Source: Nansenia antarctica
Lineage: Eukaryota; Chordata; Actinopteri; Argentiniformes; Microstomatidae
Direction: 5' to 3'
Assembly: GCA_963989245.1 (NCBI GenBank)
Contig: OZ022352.1
Span: 18,184,560 to 18,248,559, forward strand
DNA length: 64,000 nt
The notes under the pieces are model-generated. The model saw only the letters and a program-made list of their open reading frames with translations, was not told the DNA's origin and did no database searches. Shown piece after piece: positions 54,304 to 64,000 of this stretch (positions are counted from its first letter, which is position 1; every line of letters begins with the position of its first letter). Both the position numbers and the translations under genes were made by a program.

Positions 54304-55796
54304 TCATTCAGATGAGCAGAAGAACACAGGTCTTCCAGCGATTGTTCCCTGAACACAGACTACAGAGGAACGCGATGGGAGGAAGCGTGGCGCTGAGCTG
54401 TATTAACATTTTGTGATGCATGGGGGCGGCCCGCCGTGCGACAGTGACATATTGTGGGCCTCCTCTAGGCTGGATTGAGACAGGAGCATGATGAATGGGA
54501 GAAAGGGGGTGCTGTTCATCATTCTGCAGGGGCTAGGCATTGACCACACTCAGCCCGACCACCTGCCCATCCCCGCACCCCACACGCCTCACACACTCCT
54601 GCCTCCTCTCCTGCCAGCCCCCCTGGACCCACCCCCCACAGCCCTGTGATCTCGCTCAGGTGAAGGCCACCTTTCTCAGTGCCAGAGTGTGAGTATTAGC
54701 ATAACCCTCCATGTTTGCCCTCATACTGAGACAGATTTATCAGGGCCCCCCTTGGCCCCACTTAACCACTGGTTCACCTAGAATATGTATCCTTAAACCA
54801 ATCTATTTACAGGGTAATATGGGCAGCGTTATCATCAGTAGGGATAGTCCTCTATATGAAAAATGTGTACCGTAGTGACACTGCAATTACACTGTTGCTA
54901 AGCTACTGCTTATGACTACTATGTAAATACATTCTTTTTACGTCTTGTGTTGTAATGCTATCTCAAGGTAGATCACATCACTTATCCAGGCCCATCCGTG
55001 CTTTGTTATCTCTGGATCATTACTGTGGCATTTGGGTCATGGATAAAAAAACTAGTGTCTGAATACATAGTATTACGTCTGTATTTATGTATGCATTTGG
55101 GTTGGCTGTGCCTTTATTCTACTAATAAGGTTGCTTGTTTTTTTGTTGTTGTTGATACATTTGCCTATCATTCTGTGACTATATGGACTGACGTTCCGTT
55201 ATTGTTTGTTACCCAACACAATCACAACACAGCATACCCCCTATGTCCACTGAATGCGGTCCACTATATATGTCCAATATTGAGTAATAGGAGAAAATAT
55301 ATACTGCGCTGTTGTTGCAAACAACCAACAACCTGGCGAGTTGATCGAAAACATTTTGCTCGGAGAGAATCTTGAAAAGAGAATCTTGGGATGGTGATCC
55401 ATCACGTAAAGCAACCCTGCATGTTTATTCGCCATGGGGTTCTGTCTAGCACATCCCATTTCTGACGGATATAGGGTTTGGTCAGAGGGGAAAAGATAGG
55501 CTTGCTACTCCACATGTCTTACCAAGGGAACACAGATTATTGATAAAGAATGCTTCTCATTAATATCAGCACAACCTGCCTGTTTTATTCCAAGTGTCAG
55601 TGATCTTGCCATAGATTGACTGCTGATCTTAAAGGTAGGCTATGTTTTTTCCGATATCCACACTGGCAGACAACAGGGAATGAAGCCATGCAATGTAATT
55701 GGCCATGCATTCTAAGTGGTATGTGTGAGTGTGGATATTGAAACAGTGCCGAACTCGGCGTGACAGGTCTACTGATCAGTTGTAGAGGCTCTAGAA

Positions 55797-56000
55797 ATGG
55801 ATGACGCGGGGGGTGTCGAAGCCGCGTTAACCTCTGACCCTGGAGTAGATTACATTGATAAACACATTGAGGTCCCGGAGGACAGTGTACAACCCGATGC
55901 ACATAAGACCAGTGACATCATCACAGCTCAATCAACGCAAGAAGTGAATTCTATTTCAATTAAATTATTAAAATTCACGTCTTGTTTCCGTATTGATTAA
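55797..56000 (+). other. Unassigned 67-codon open frame
   Basis: Starts MDDAGGVEAALTSDPGVDYI and continues with mixed, non-repetitive, acidic composition (PEDSVQPDAHKTSD). It has no recognised homology. Upstream TTAAAGGTAGGCTATG resembles the starts of some fish repeats, so it may be transposon-derived. No splice context was found that would join it to agbl1. Confidence 0.2.
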
Positions 56001-57956
56001 TGCGGGTGGTGCCCTACTAATGCTAAAGGGGAACCGACACAGAGTGGACCACCACCAGACGCTCCCTTGATAACATTCAAGTGATGTGGCGGGGACTAAC
56101 ACATTCTGTGGTTCGATAACAGATTCTGTGGCCAGCATGACTGATTCTCTTCCTGCCCTGGGTTACACAGTGACAACAATTAGGGATTGCTCTGTGTGCC
56201 TGGAATGAAATGACCAGCAGGCCCACAGAGGGGGGAAAGAGAGAGAGGGAGATGGGGGGGGAGGGGGGGGCTTAGCCAAGCCTAGCATGCAGGTCAGAAA
56301 GCCAAGCAGCATTCAGTGTTCTGTACCATGGCTTATTACCGAGGCTTAGCACGGACATGGGACACGTTAGGCTCAGATGGCTTTTGGAATCCAGAATGGC
56401 TGAATGTAAGGCTTGTAGGAATATGTTATTCTAAGACTCCTCAAGGACACACTTTTGTCCCTTCTAACTCCCTCAGTCATGGTTGGCAATGATGCACACC
56501 AAAGGATGTTGCCCGACAAGAGGATGCGGTGGAGAGGGCAACATTGTGTGTGGAGTGCAATTGTGGTTTGTCATCTCAGCCATTGAATTCCAAATGTACT
56601 TGAACATCAGAGTCTGATTTCACAGCTTGTTGACCTGACCTTGGCGCAGTGTATTCCATTGTATTGCTTCCTTTAATTTTAGTTTTATTTTCTCTTTTTT
56701 AAATCATTGCGTTTTTTCTCTCTCCAAAGAACCAATCGAATACAGCAGGGAAGGAAGCTATTTAAATCAGACGGAGGATTCTAGAGGAGGGGAAACGGAC
56801 CAATTAGACAGCAGAGGTGACTGCTAGGTCTGCAGAACGAGGCTCAGACATGAATAAAGGGAATAGATTCTGTTTTCATATGCAAGGTGCCGCACGGAGG
56901 CAAAGAGATGAAAATGGCTGTCTCATTACGGCGGTATGTGTCCTCAGTACAGGAGGTGTGCATACTCATGTCTGCCGGAGTGTGCATACTTTGTCTGAAT
57001 GTGCATAAGGAACACTGCCGTTGCTACACAGTACGTCAGCGTCCTTCTGTGTGGTGACGTGTGGGAAGGGCATTATTGTAGATTAATGGACAATTTTCTT
57101 GACACCGTTATCCTGCTTCCAGTCTTGCTGTGACGAAGAAACAATCAGAGAATAGACAGAATGTGCAGACAGCGGTCTAGTATGAAATGTGCAGACAGCA
57201 GTCTGGTATGAAATGTCATATTTCTCTGTATGTTGATTGCATATTTGTTCCACCTCCATAAATGCTGCAGAACAAGCCATTTGAATGCATGCAGTATATT
57301 GTAACAATAATGATAATGATACGAATAAAAAAAAATACATTGCATACCCACTTGTCTAGATCCATGACATTTAAAAAGTAGAGATTATTGTTTCGCCCTC
57401 TTATGTATTTGTTGCTAACCTTAGAGCATTGAGAGAACCATTTGGATATGAGTAATAAAAAATAGATATGCACAAGCATAACTTGTTTACCGGTGCTGGG
57501 CCAAAAAGATTGATCCAATAATGAAAAAAGCCCACAAATGGAATCTGCAGCTCCCAAGTGCTTTATTCCATCACAAAACAATTTTTCAGCTTTTGTCAGG
57601 TCCCATATGAATATCACCATGGTCATGGTCTCTGTACTGGCAGTGAAAACCAAAGGCATGTTCTCAATCGAGATGGCTTAGTACGTCAATGAAATACCTT
57701 TCAAACTATTTACTTTATTAGTTTGAAGCCCTGTCACTGCATACAAAGTCATTAGAAACGTGTCCTATATATATAAGTACTTTATGAGGGAACATAGTAG
57801 ATTGTAGACAGAGAGTGATTGAGAAGCAACTGGAGAATTACAGAATTAGAATTACAGAATTTCACCCTTGACGGAACGAGAACATGTTGTTTCTCACATT
57901 CCTTATTTCAGCGACTGGCAAACAACAGTACTTTCTCCTTCAAGGACCACTATATA

Positions 57957-58200
57957 AAAGAATCAGAATCAGAATCAGAAGACTTTATTGCCATGACATG
58001 TAAACATGTTAGGAATTTGGTTTGGGACAGTGGAGCACGGTTTACAGCAGGACAGGTGCAAGACAGGACAAGACAGTGCAAACCAACATCAAAGTGCAAG
58101 AGCCATAATTAATATAAATATAAAGTGCAGAGATCAAGTGTTCATGTCCAGACAGTCCAAAGCTCTCTGGGTGAAAGAATACCACTTGAGAACTGACTCA
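57957..58200 (-). mobile_element. LINE 3'-end-like fragment
   Basis: (AGAATC)n followed by AGAAGACTTTATTGCCATGA is the typical reversed 3' end of a fish LINE. The right limit is guessed. Confidence 0.5.
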
Positions 58201-58659
58201 ATCTATGCCCACTGAATATCTCATGGCCTGGTCTCATGGACAGCAACATGGCAGGGATCGAGGATTGATAAACGCTGTTTTAGAAGAAACCCACCCTTCC
58301 TTGAGAACACCCCCCATGACCCCTTCCATGGCCTAGCTTTCTCTGTGGGAGTAGAGGATCAGAGATAAGAGGTGGGGGGTCTCAGCTGGGCTCCAAGGTT
58401 ACCGCCACGCTGTTCCATCACTGCTGACACTGTGGCCTTGTGAGTAGCAAGGTTAATGGTTGAGGGAGGGTCCCACTGGGGACTAGGGAATCCTCCATGG
58501 AGTCTCAGAACTATAGAATTATACAATGTCTCTGTATATTATTATTATATTCTAGAATGCTTCCATGAGACCCTTCAATATTCCCACATCCCTAAAAACG
58601 AATGTTGTTATATAAGTGAACATGCCATTTAACAATGGATACAGATACTGTCCAATGAA

Positions 58660-58720
58660 TGGATGAGTGAATGAATGTGTGAATGAATGGTTAATGAATG
58701 AATGAATGAATGAATGAGTT
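58660..58720 (+). repeat. (GAAT)n degenerate tetranucleotide array
   Basis: Units of GAATGAAT with GTGAAT variants. Confidence 0.85.
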
Positions 58721-59129
58721 CAATTCACTGAAGAGAGAGGATAAGATGAATGATAGAATCAGTCATTGTGGCTCTCTCCATATTGTCAAGGCCCTTCTAC
58801 TTCAATAAGGCCCCCCAAGACAAGAGCCCTAGTGAATAAGCCAAAAGAATACTACTTTTAAAGCATTTCCCCACTGGATATGGATATTAATCTGCTGTAA
58901 TGAGACATTAATTATAGTTTATATCTAAAATGTAACAAATGTAACACATTTTTTAGGGCTTTCATTTGAATCACTTACAAATTTGGCTTAAGCCTACAGG
59001 TGATAATAACAAAACCCTCCAATTCTCCCAAAACATTGTTTATGACTGACACAAACCTGGTCCTCATTAAAAATAAATAAAAATAAACATGTGTTGTTGC
59101 CGAAGCACTTGGCATTCATGCAGTTGACT

Positions 59130-59507
59130 TGTTGTGTTTGGCATTGAGGCAGGCTGGGCAGTCCTCCAGTATGGATGTCAATGGGTCGTGGGGAGGGAGA
59201 GAGATACTCTCAGGAGAGGTACCGTAGCTACCTCACCTAACCACCAAAAACACTAACATAGTATAGTTACATATAATTATATGTACATACTGTACTATAC
59301 TGTGTATTTGGCATGGAGGTGTAAGCATGGCAGTCTTCCAATATGGATGGCAATGAGTCGTGTGGAGGAAGAGTGGAGGTCTCAGAAGAGAGGTAACCAC
59401 CACACCTCACCACCAGCAGCACTAACAGGACTACACAGGTGGTCACATAGCTATTGGTGTGTTTGGCACGTAGGCAGAAGACTGGAATTCCTCCCGAATG
59501 CCAATTA
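59130..59507 (+). repeat. Left part of a ~170-bp tandem array (two and a half units)
   Basis: GTGTTTGGCATTGAGG at 59134, GTGTATTTGGCATGGAGG at 59302 and GTGTGTTTGGCACGTAGG at 59458 start successive units. Shared internal blocks are CAGTC(C/T)TCCA(G/A)TATGGATG and CAGAAGAGAGGTA-like sequence. The third unit breaks off at about 59507, where LINE-related sequence begins. Confidence 0.78.
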
Positions 59508-59764
59508 TGATCAGCTGGTGTGACAGGTGTCATGGCGGTCAGGAAAGTTTGGTATACTGGCAGCATTTTTAGCTTATGCTTTTATTGATACTGGCCCGGT
59601 TTTAGTTAAGGGAAACATTTTATATGAAAAGGTTGGCGAAAGAAATGCGCGCGAAATAGCCAAGCACTTCGGTCATGGGAAGAATGCCCTGCTCAATCCG
59701 CTTGTTAAGTCGTGACGTGTTTCCGGGTCCAACGTTGGCTGAGGCGCTGTCTTCGAAATGCCGA

Positions 59765-59845
59765 AATAATAATAATAAATTATATTTATATAGCGCTTTT
59801 CCGAGGCTCAAATACCCTGACAATATGGAGAAAACGGGAAAGTAT
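59765..59845 (-). mobile_element. L2-type tail fragment
   Basis: AATAATAATAATAAATTATA then TTTATATAGCGCTTTTCCGA and CTGACAATATGGAGAAAAC matches the tail of the L2 at 27667 onward. It lies within the 5' part of the LINE. Confidence 0.75.
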
Positions 59846-59925
59846 TGTGTCCCTTGTTGTATGAATAGATCCGAGTCTAAAAAACGATTAAACTGTCATT
59901 CTACCGCTGTAGTTCACAGGTACTC
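59827..59925 (+). other. Short frame with THAP-like Cys pattern
   Basis: MEKTGKYCVPCCMNRSESKK followed by LNCHS resembles the start of a THAP zinc finger (CxxxC near the N-terminus then xFH). Only about 30 residues are present and the first bases overlap an L2 tail, so this may be coincidence. Confidence 0.15.
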
Positions 59926-62285
59926 TGGTGCGGGGAATTTCTGGTTTGGACTCGGAAATGAATAAACGTCACTTTTGACGTCAGACTTAACAAGCGGATG
60001 CATTTGTGTACCCAAACTTGTACAATCCGATCCAAAAAATGCACAAAGGAAACAAGTGTGAAATTGACTGAGAATATCTGTTTATCGCGTTTTGTTTTGC
60101 TTATGTCGGGTGATGTCCACCAATGCCCAGGTCTGTTTTCGGGAGCATGAAGCTCTGATTCGAATGGTGATACCTGCGGCAACGTCTACGTGGACAGGAG
60201 CAACATACCTGTTTCACATCAGCAGTGAAGTACCGGTTGTTGTTGAATGTTGCCAACCGAATCCTCCTCCTTACACCTGCTGTCCGAGAGACACGGAGGG
60301 ACCCAAGGCCGAGCTTGAGGGGAGCGCTGGAGGCAGAAATCTTAACCAAAATGAGGACTACACGTTTTTCATCTTAATATCAGAAGCCTCCTTCCTAACA
60401 TTGAACATTCTGTTCAGCAGCAGTAAGGTGGGAGTGATTTGTTTTAGTGAGACATGGCTTGATAGCTCTATAAGTGATTCTGAAATTGAGATAGAAAATG
60501 ATGTTGTCGTAAGAAAGGACAGAAATAGGAAGGGAGGTGGAGTATGTGTCCGACATTGCTTTTAATTTTAAATCAGATTTTAATCATGACGAGATTGAGG
60601 CTGTTTGGCTGGATATTTTGCTACCCAAGTGCAAACCAATTCTGTTAGGTGCCTGTTACCGACCCACCGACTGGAACAACTTGTATGGTCTTTTAGAAGA
60701 GATGTGTTCCAATTGTACAGACTTTGAGAAATCGGAAGTTGTAATGGTAGGCGATTTCAACACGGACACTCACAAAAAGGGCAGTGCCGGACAAAAAGCC
60801 CTTGTCTTTTTGTAAAATGTTTGATTTGCACCAGCTCAAACAAACCTACGAGAGTGAGTTCCTCGACTCAAAACATTATAGATGTAATATTGGTGACCAA
60901 TAAAGCAAGGGTCGCAATCTCCGGTGTTGTTGGCTTTACCCTCAGTGATCACTATGGCATAATTATTTTGCACCAGGAAGGTACAGGAAATCACTTATAA
61001 CTCCCACAATACTGTCAGAATTAGATCACTGAAGAATTATCGTAGGGAGGAATTCACTGACTGTTTAAGTAAAATAGATTGGTCTCAGGTCATGCTCTGT
61101 AATGAGGTGGATAAAGCATGGTCTTATGCAGGCTGTTGATTCACTAGCTCCAATGAAGATGGTTAGAATAAAACAAAGAACACAATCCTGGATAAGTGAT
61201 GATATATTGGAGGCCATTAAACGGAGAAACAAATACTTTGCAGAGTTCAAGAAGTACCGGTCAGAACAGGTTTTCTCGGAATTTAAGAATCACAGAAATG
61301 AGGTAAATAGGATGATAGAGAGAGCAAAGAAAGGATATTTCAGCAAGAAGATCTCAGAAAACAGGAACAATCCATGACAGCTCTGGAAGACACTGAAACT
61401 GGTAGGATATAGCAAGAAACTCATGACTAAATCAGTTAACCTTAGTCTAGATGTAGGAGGCAGGATTTCTGCTGACAAACAAGAAGTCGCAGACAGCTTG
61501 AACAGCTACTTTACAACCATCGCTAAGACTCTGGTTGATAAGTTGCCAGCTAGGACTGGATGCTATGGGGAGAGTCAAGTTCAGCAATTCTATTTAGATC
61601 ATAGAGCCCAAGCAGATGCCTTTTCTTTTAAGATGGTGACTGAGAAGGCAGTGCTGGAAAAACGTAAAAAACGTGATGCATCCAAAGCAACAGGACTTGT
61701 TCCTGGCAGGTTTCTGAAGGATGCTGCAGAAATTATTTCTCCATGTGTAGCCCACATAGTTAATATATCTATTGAAACAGGTACATTTCCTAGTGAAATT
61801 AAGATGGCGAGAGTCATGCCTCTATTTAAAAAAGGAAACAAACTAGATCAGGGAAATGATAGGCCGGTTTTATCAAAAGTAATGGAAAGGATTATGTATG
61901 AGCAGATAGATACAGTAAGTACATCACCACTCACAATTTGATGTTTCAGTTCCAGTCAGGCTTCAGGAAGTCCCATTCCACAGACACTTGTCTGTTGTTT
62001 ATCACAGACTACATCAGGAGAGAGGTAGACGAGGGGAAATTCTGTGGAATGGTGATGTTGGACCTACCGACCTAAAAAGCATTTGATACAGTGGATCACA
62101 ACATCTTATCAATGAAGCTCAAAGTGTTGGGCTTCAATTAGGCAGCTTTAAAATGAGTTAGCTCTTATCTCGAAGGTAGACAGCAGATGGTGGATGTTAA
62201 TGGAGTTCTCTCCAATCCAAAGACAGTGGATTGTGGTGTCCCACAGGGTAGCGTACTGGGCCCACTACTCTTCCTTCTCTACAAT

Positions 62286-62795
62286 AGGGTTGGACCATAG
62301 TACATGCTGACCGGCCTGTGACCTAGCCGGCGCCTATTGACTATTAAAGCTGCTTGCTTTCGGGTTTTCCCCATGTGTGAGGGGACGCTGGCATGTGTGA
62401 GGGGACGCTGGCATGTGTGAGGGGACGCTGGCATGTGTGAGGGGACGCTGGCATGTGTGAGGGGACGCTGCCATGTGTGAGGGGACGCTGGCATGTTTTG
62501 TTGCCGCTCCTCAAGCTGCTCAAGCTCCTCAAGCTCTTTGTTGTTTTTTCACCGTTCCTGCTGTGAATCTCAGCATTTTCTAAACTCAGTATGAAGAATT
62601 GTTCACTACTGGATTTCTATACCCACCATCGCCGTTGTTCAGCAGCTGGTTGACGTTTTGGCTGGCGTTCAGTAGCTAAACTCCACCGTCCTGCTGCTAG
62701 CGCATGCAGCCAGCCATTCCCCAGCGTTTACCACCATCGGAGTAACGTCTCTTCTCTAAAGATAAAAAAAAAAAGAGAAGAGAAAAGAAAAGAGA
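62286..62795 (+). repeat. Non-LINE segment with a 20-bp minisatellite
   Basis: Replaces the FADD-containing middle of the LINE. It contains six copies of GCATGTGTGAGGGGACGCTG (62371-62490) and an AGAAAAGA-rich stretch near 62764-62800. Origin unknown. Confidence 0.8.
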
Positions 62796-63195
62796 AAAGA
62801 GTCATTTTTATACTCAGCGGTAGTTATTTGGAACAGTGTGCCTGTTGAGCTGAAGACTATAATAAATAGATTTAAGATACTTCTGAAAAAATGGCTTAGA
62901 GGTGAACATTAACAGACTAGTTAGGAAGAAGGCCTTAGGGCTTTATTGTTTTTTTATGAATGTTCCAATGTTGCTGTGTCAGTTGATTGCCGTTAGGATG
63001 TTGTGTTAATGTGTCATGCTGCCATGAACACTCACCCTCACTGCCATACCGCCCCGCACCCCCTTCCAACAAGGACCACCATGGAAATAAGCACTTCTGC
63101 TTTGTTGTGCTATCCTTGATAGTTTTAGAACAAAAATGATGTATGAAGCTGCTTCAGATGCATTGTTATTTTTGTATTTTAAAATGGTCTAATAA

Positions 63196-63197
<2 letters not shown>

Positions 63198-63230
<33 letters not shown>

Positions 63231-63232
63231 GG
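63198..63232 (+). repeat. (ATCA)n LINE tail
   Basis: About eight AATC units following AATAAA-type sequence at the LINE 3' end. Confidence 0.95.
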
Positions 63233-63470
63233 GCTGTGTGGAGGCAGAGAGGAATTCTCAGTTGAAAGGTAGCTAGGTAACCTCTCTACCATCAACACAG
63301 ATCTGCTCATGTGGCTTCTTAGCCATGGCACTGAATGTTTAGCATGGCAGTCCTCTAGTATGGACGTCAATGAGGTGTGTGGACGACCTCTCAGAAGAGA
63401 GGTAGCTAAATCACCCACAGATCTGTTAGGGTGGCCTCGCAGCCACACAGCCCACTCTGGTAGATGAATG
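63230..63470 (+). repeat. Right part of the ~170-bp tandem array
   Basis: CAATGGGCTGTGTGGAGGC continues the unit interrupted at about 59507. A further unit follows with TTTAGCATGGCAGTCCTC, TAGTATGGACGTCAATGAGG and CAGAAGAGAGGTAGC, then CACAGATCTG blocks. Confidence 0.75.
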
Positions 63471-64000
63471 TGTGAATATGCATGACTGGTCTAGTTTCCA
63501 GCTGGCCAGTTAGCTACTGAGCTACTGAGTTTCACTGTTTCTAGAGCTATTCTGAAAACAGCCTGATTCTAAGTGTTTTTAAATGAATCATTTTACACAT
63601 CTTAAAGTATCATGGGGGTGGTTGAAGAAAAACAGAAAAGCTATTTGTGCAATCACAGTTTGACTTTGCCTTTGGAAATAGATGTAGAGTTCAATTTGGA
63701 GCAAGATGCTGAGTAAATTGAGTAAGTTTAAAAGCTGTGAACTTTCTTTGGGACTATAATGAGATGCCTTTGCAAAGCTGAGAATAACTTAATTCACATG
63801 ATTATTTAAATCAAGTGCAGAAAAATGGAAAACACAAACCCTATATTACTTTCAACAAAGAGATTCATTTAAATTGTCTCATTTTGGTTGGGTAGGATAA
63901 ACAGCTACTGTGTGTAGTTCATTTCTCTTTCTCTGTTTTCTTATTTATTTTCAATCTCTCTTCTCTATCCAGTTAACTGATCTCTGTCTGAAATAACGCA

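Larger units (their letters stand above)
59508..63232 (+). mobile_element. Degenerate LINE (jockey/CR1-L2 group) with internal insertions
   Basis: The endonuclease part reads GLHVFHLNIRSLLPNIEH, ICFSETWLDSSISDSEIEI, PILLGACYRPTDWNNLYG and VMVGDFNTDTHKKGSAG (EEP motifs). The linker has SWISDDILEAIKRRNKYFAE. The RT part has RVMPLFKKGNKLDQGNDRPV, FRKSHSTDTCLLFITDYIRR, KAFDTVDHNI and VPQGSVLGPLLFLLYN, where it breaks at about 62285 before the FADD box. It resumes at about 62800 with VVIWNSVPVELKTIINRFK and ends with AATAAAATCAATCAATCAAT. Several stops and frameshifts: a pseudogene. The first 600 bp are only provisionally part of it. Confidence 0.85.

Noticed and set aside
54541..54670. Possible exon between CTGCCAG and CAGGTGAAGG
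   Set aside because: The enclosed sequence encodes no recognisable CCP segment and phases do not help; treated as chance splice-like motifs.
59527..59715. 62-codon frame before the LINE endonuclease
   Set aside because: No recognised domain. It lies in the poorly defined 5' part of the degenerate LINE.
62371..62490. Regular 20-bp repeats suggesting a CRISPR-like array
   Set aside because: Units are directly adjacent with no spacers, in a eukaryotic intron; an ordinary minisatellite.

Overview
The window is vertebrate, and almost certainly teleost, nuclear DNA. It shows intron-split coding sequence with GT..AG splice sites. It also carries Tc1-type transposon remnants, L2/CR1/Rex-type LINE fragments, a tRNA-derived SINE, a hAT-like MITE and very many long (CA)n, (GA)n and (TAC)n microsatellites, a mix typical of fish introns. 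The species cannot be named from the sequence.

One protein-coding gene is supported. It is on the + strand and is an AGTPBP1/AGBL cytosolic carboxypeptidase (CCP; M14 zinc metallopeptidase, tubulin deglutamylase family). It best fits agbl1 (CCP4). I placed 18 coding exons between 4093 and 46480, with compatible splice phases throughout. Together they encode about 799 residues: an N-terminal helical (ARM-like) region (exons 1-8), an acidic linker (exons 9-11), the CCP-specific N-domain (exons 11-17), and the start of the catalytic domain (exon 18), which holds the HxxE zinc-binding motif. The third zinc ligand and the catalytic Glu are not in the window. The last intron is open for at least 17.5 kb, so the 3' end of the gene lies beyond base 64000.

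Layout: 1-4075 is upstream or 5' intronic sequence, a mosaic of LINE and Tc1 pieces. 4093-15253 holds exons 1-6, with a SINE next to exon 4 and a LINE inside an older foldback element. 19222-23178 holds exons 7-10. 23179-31263 is an 8-kb intron with a Tc1 remnant, a LINE, an L2 nested in an older LINE with an 8-bp target duplication, and a long inverted repeat. 31264-38440 holds exons 11-17. 38441-46299 is a repeat-rich intron before exon 18. 46481-64000 is the open last intron, with L2, a 706-bp hAT-like MITE, GA and CA tracts, and a degenerate LINE inserted into a ~170-bp tandem array.

I found no RNA gene, operon, CRISPR array, phage or other non-eukaryotic system. The best second-look items are splice-site neighbourhoods remodelled by repeats: a duplicated exon-14 donor exactly 75 nt downstream that would add 25 in-frame His/Thr-rich residues; two copies of one SINE a few to a few tens of bases upstream of acceptors; a (UG)n tract against the acceptor of a frame-neutral exon; and a foldback element just upstream of exon 11. 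Family assignments are made from memory of the families, without a database search.
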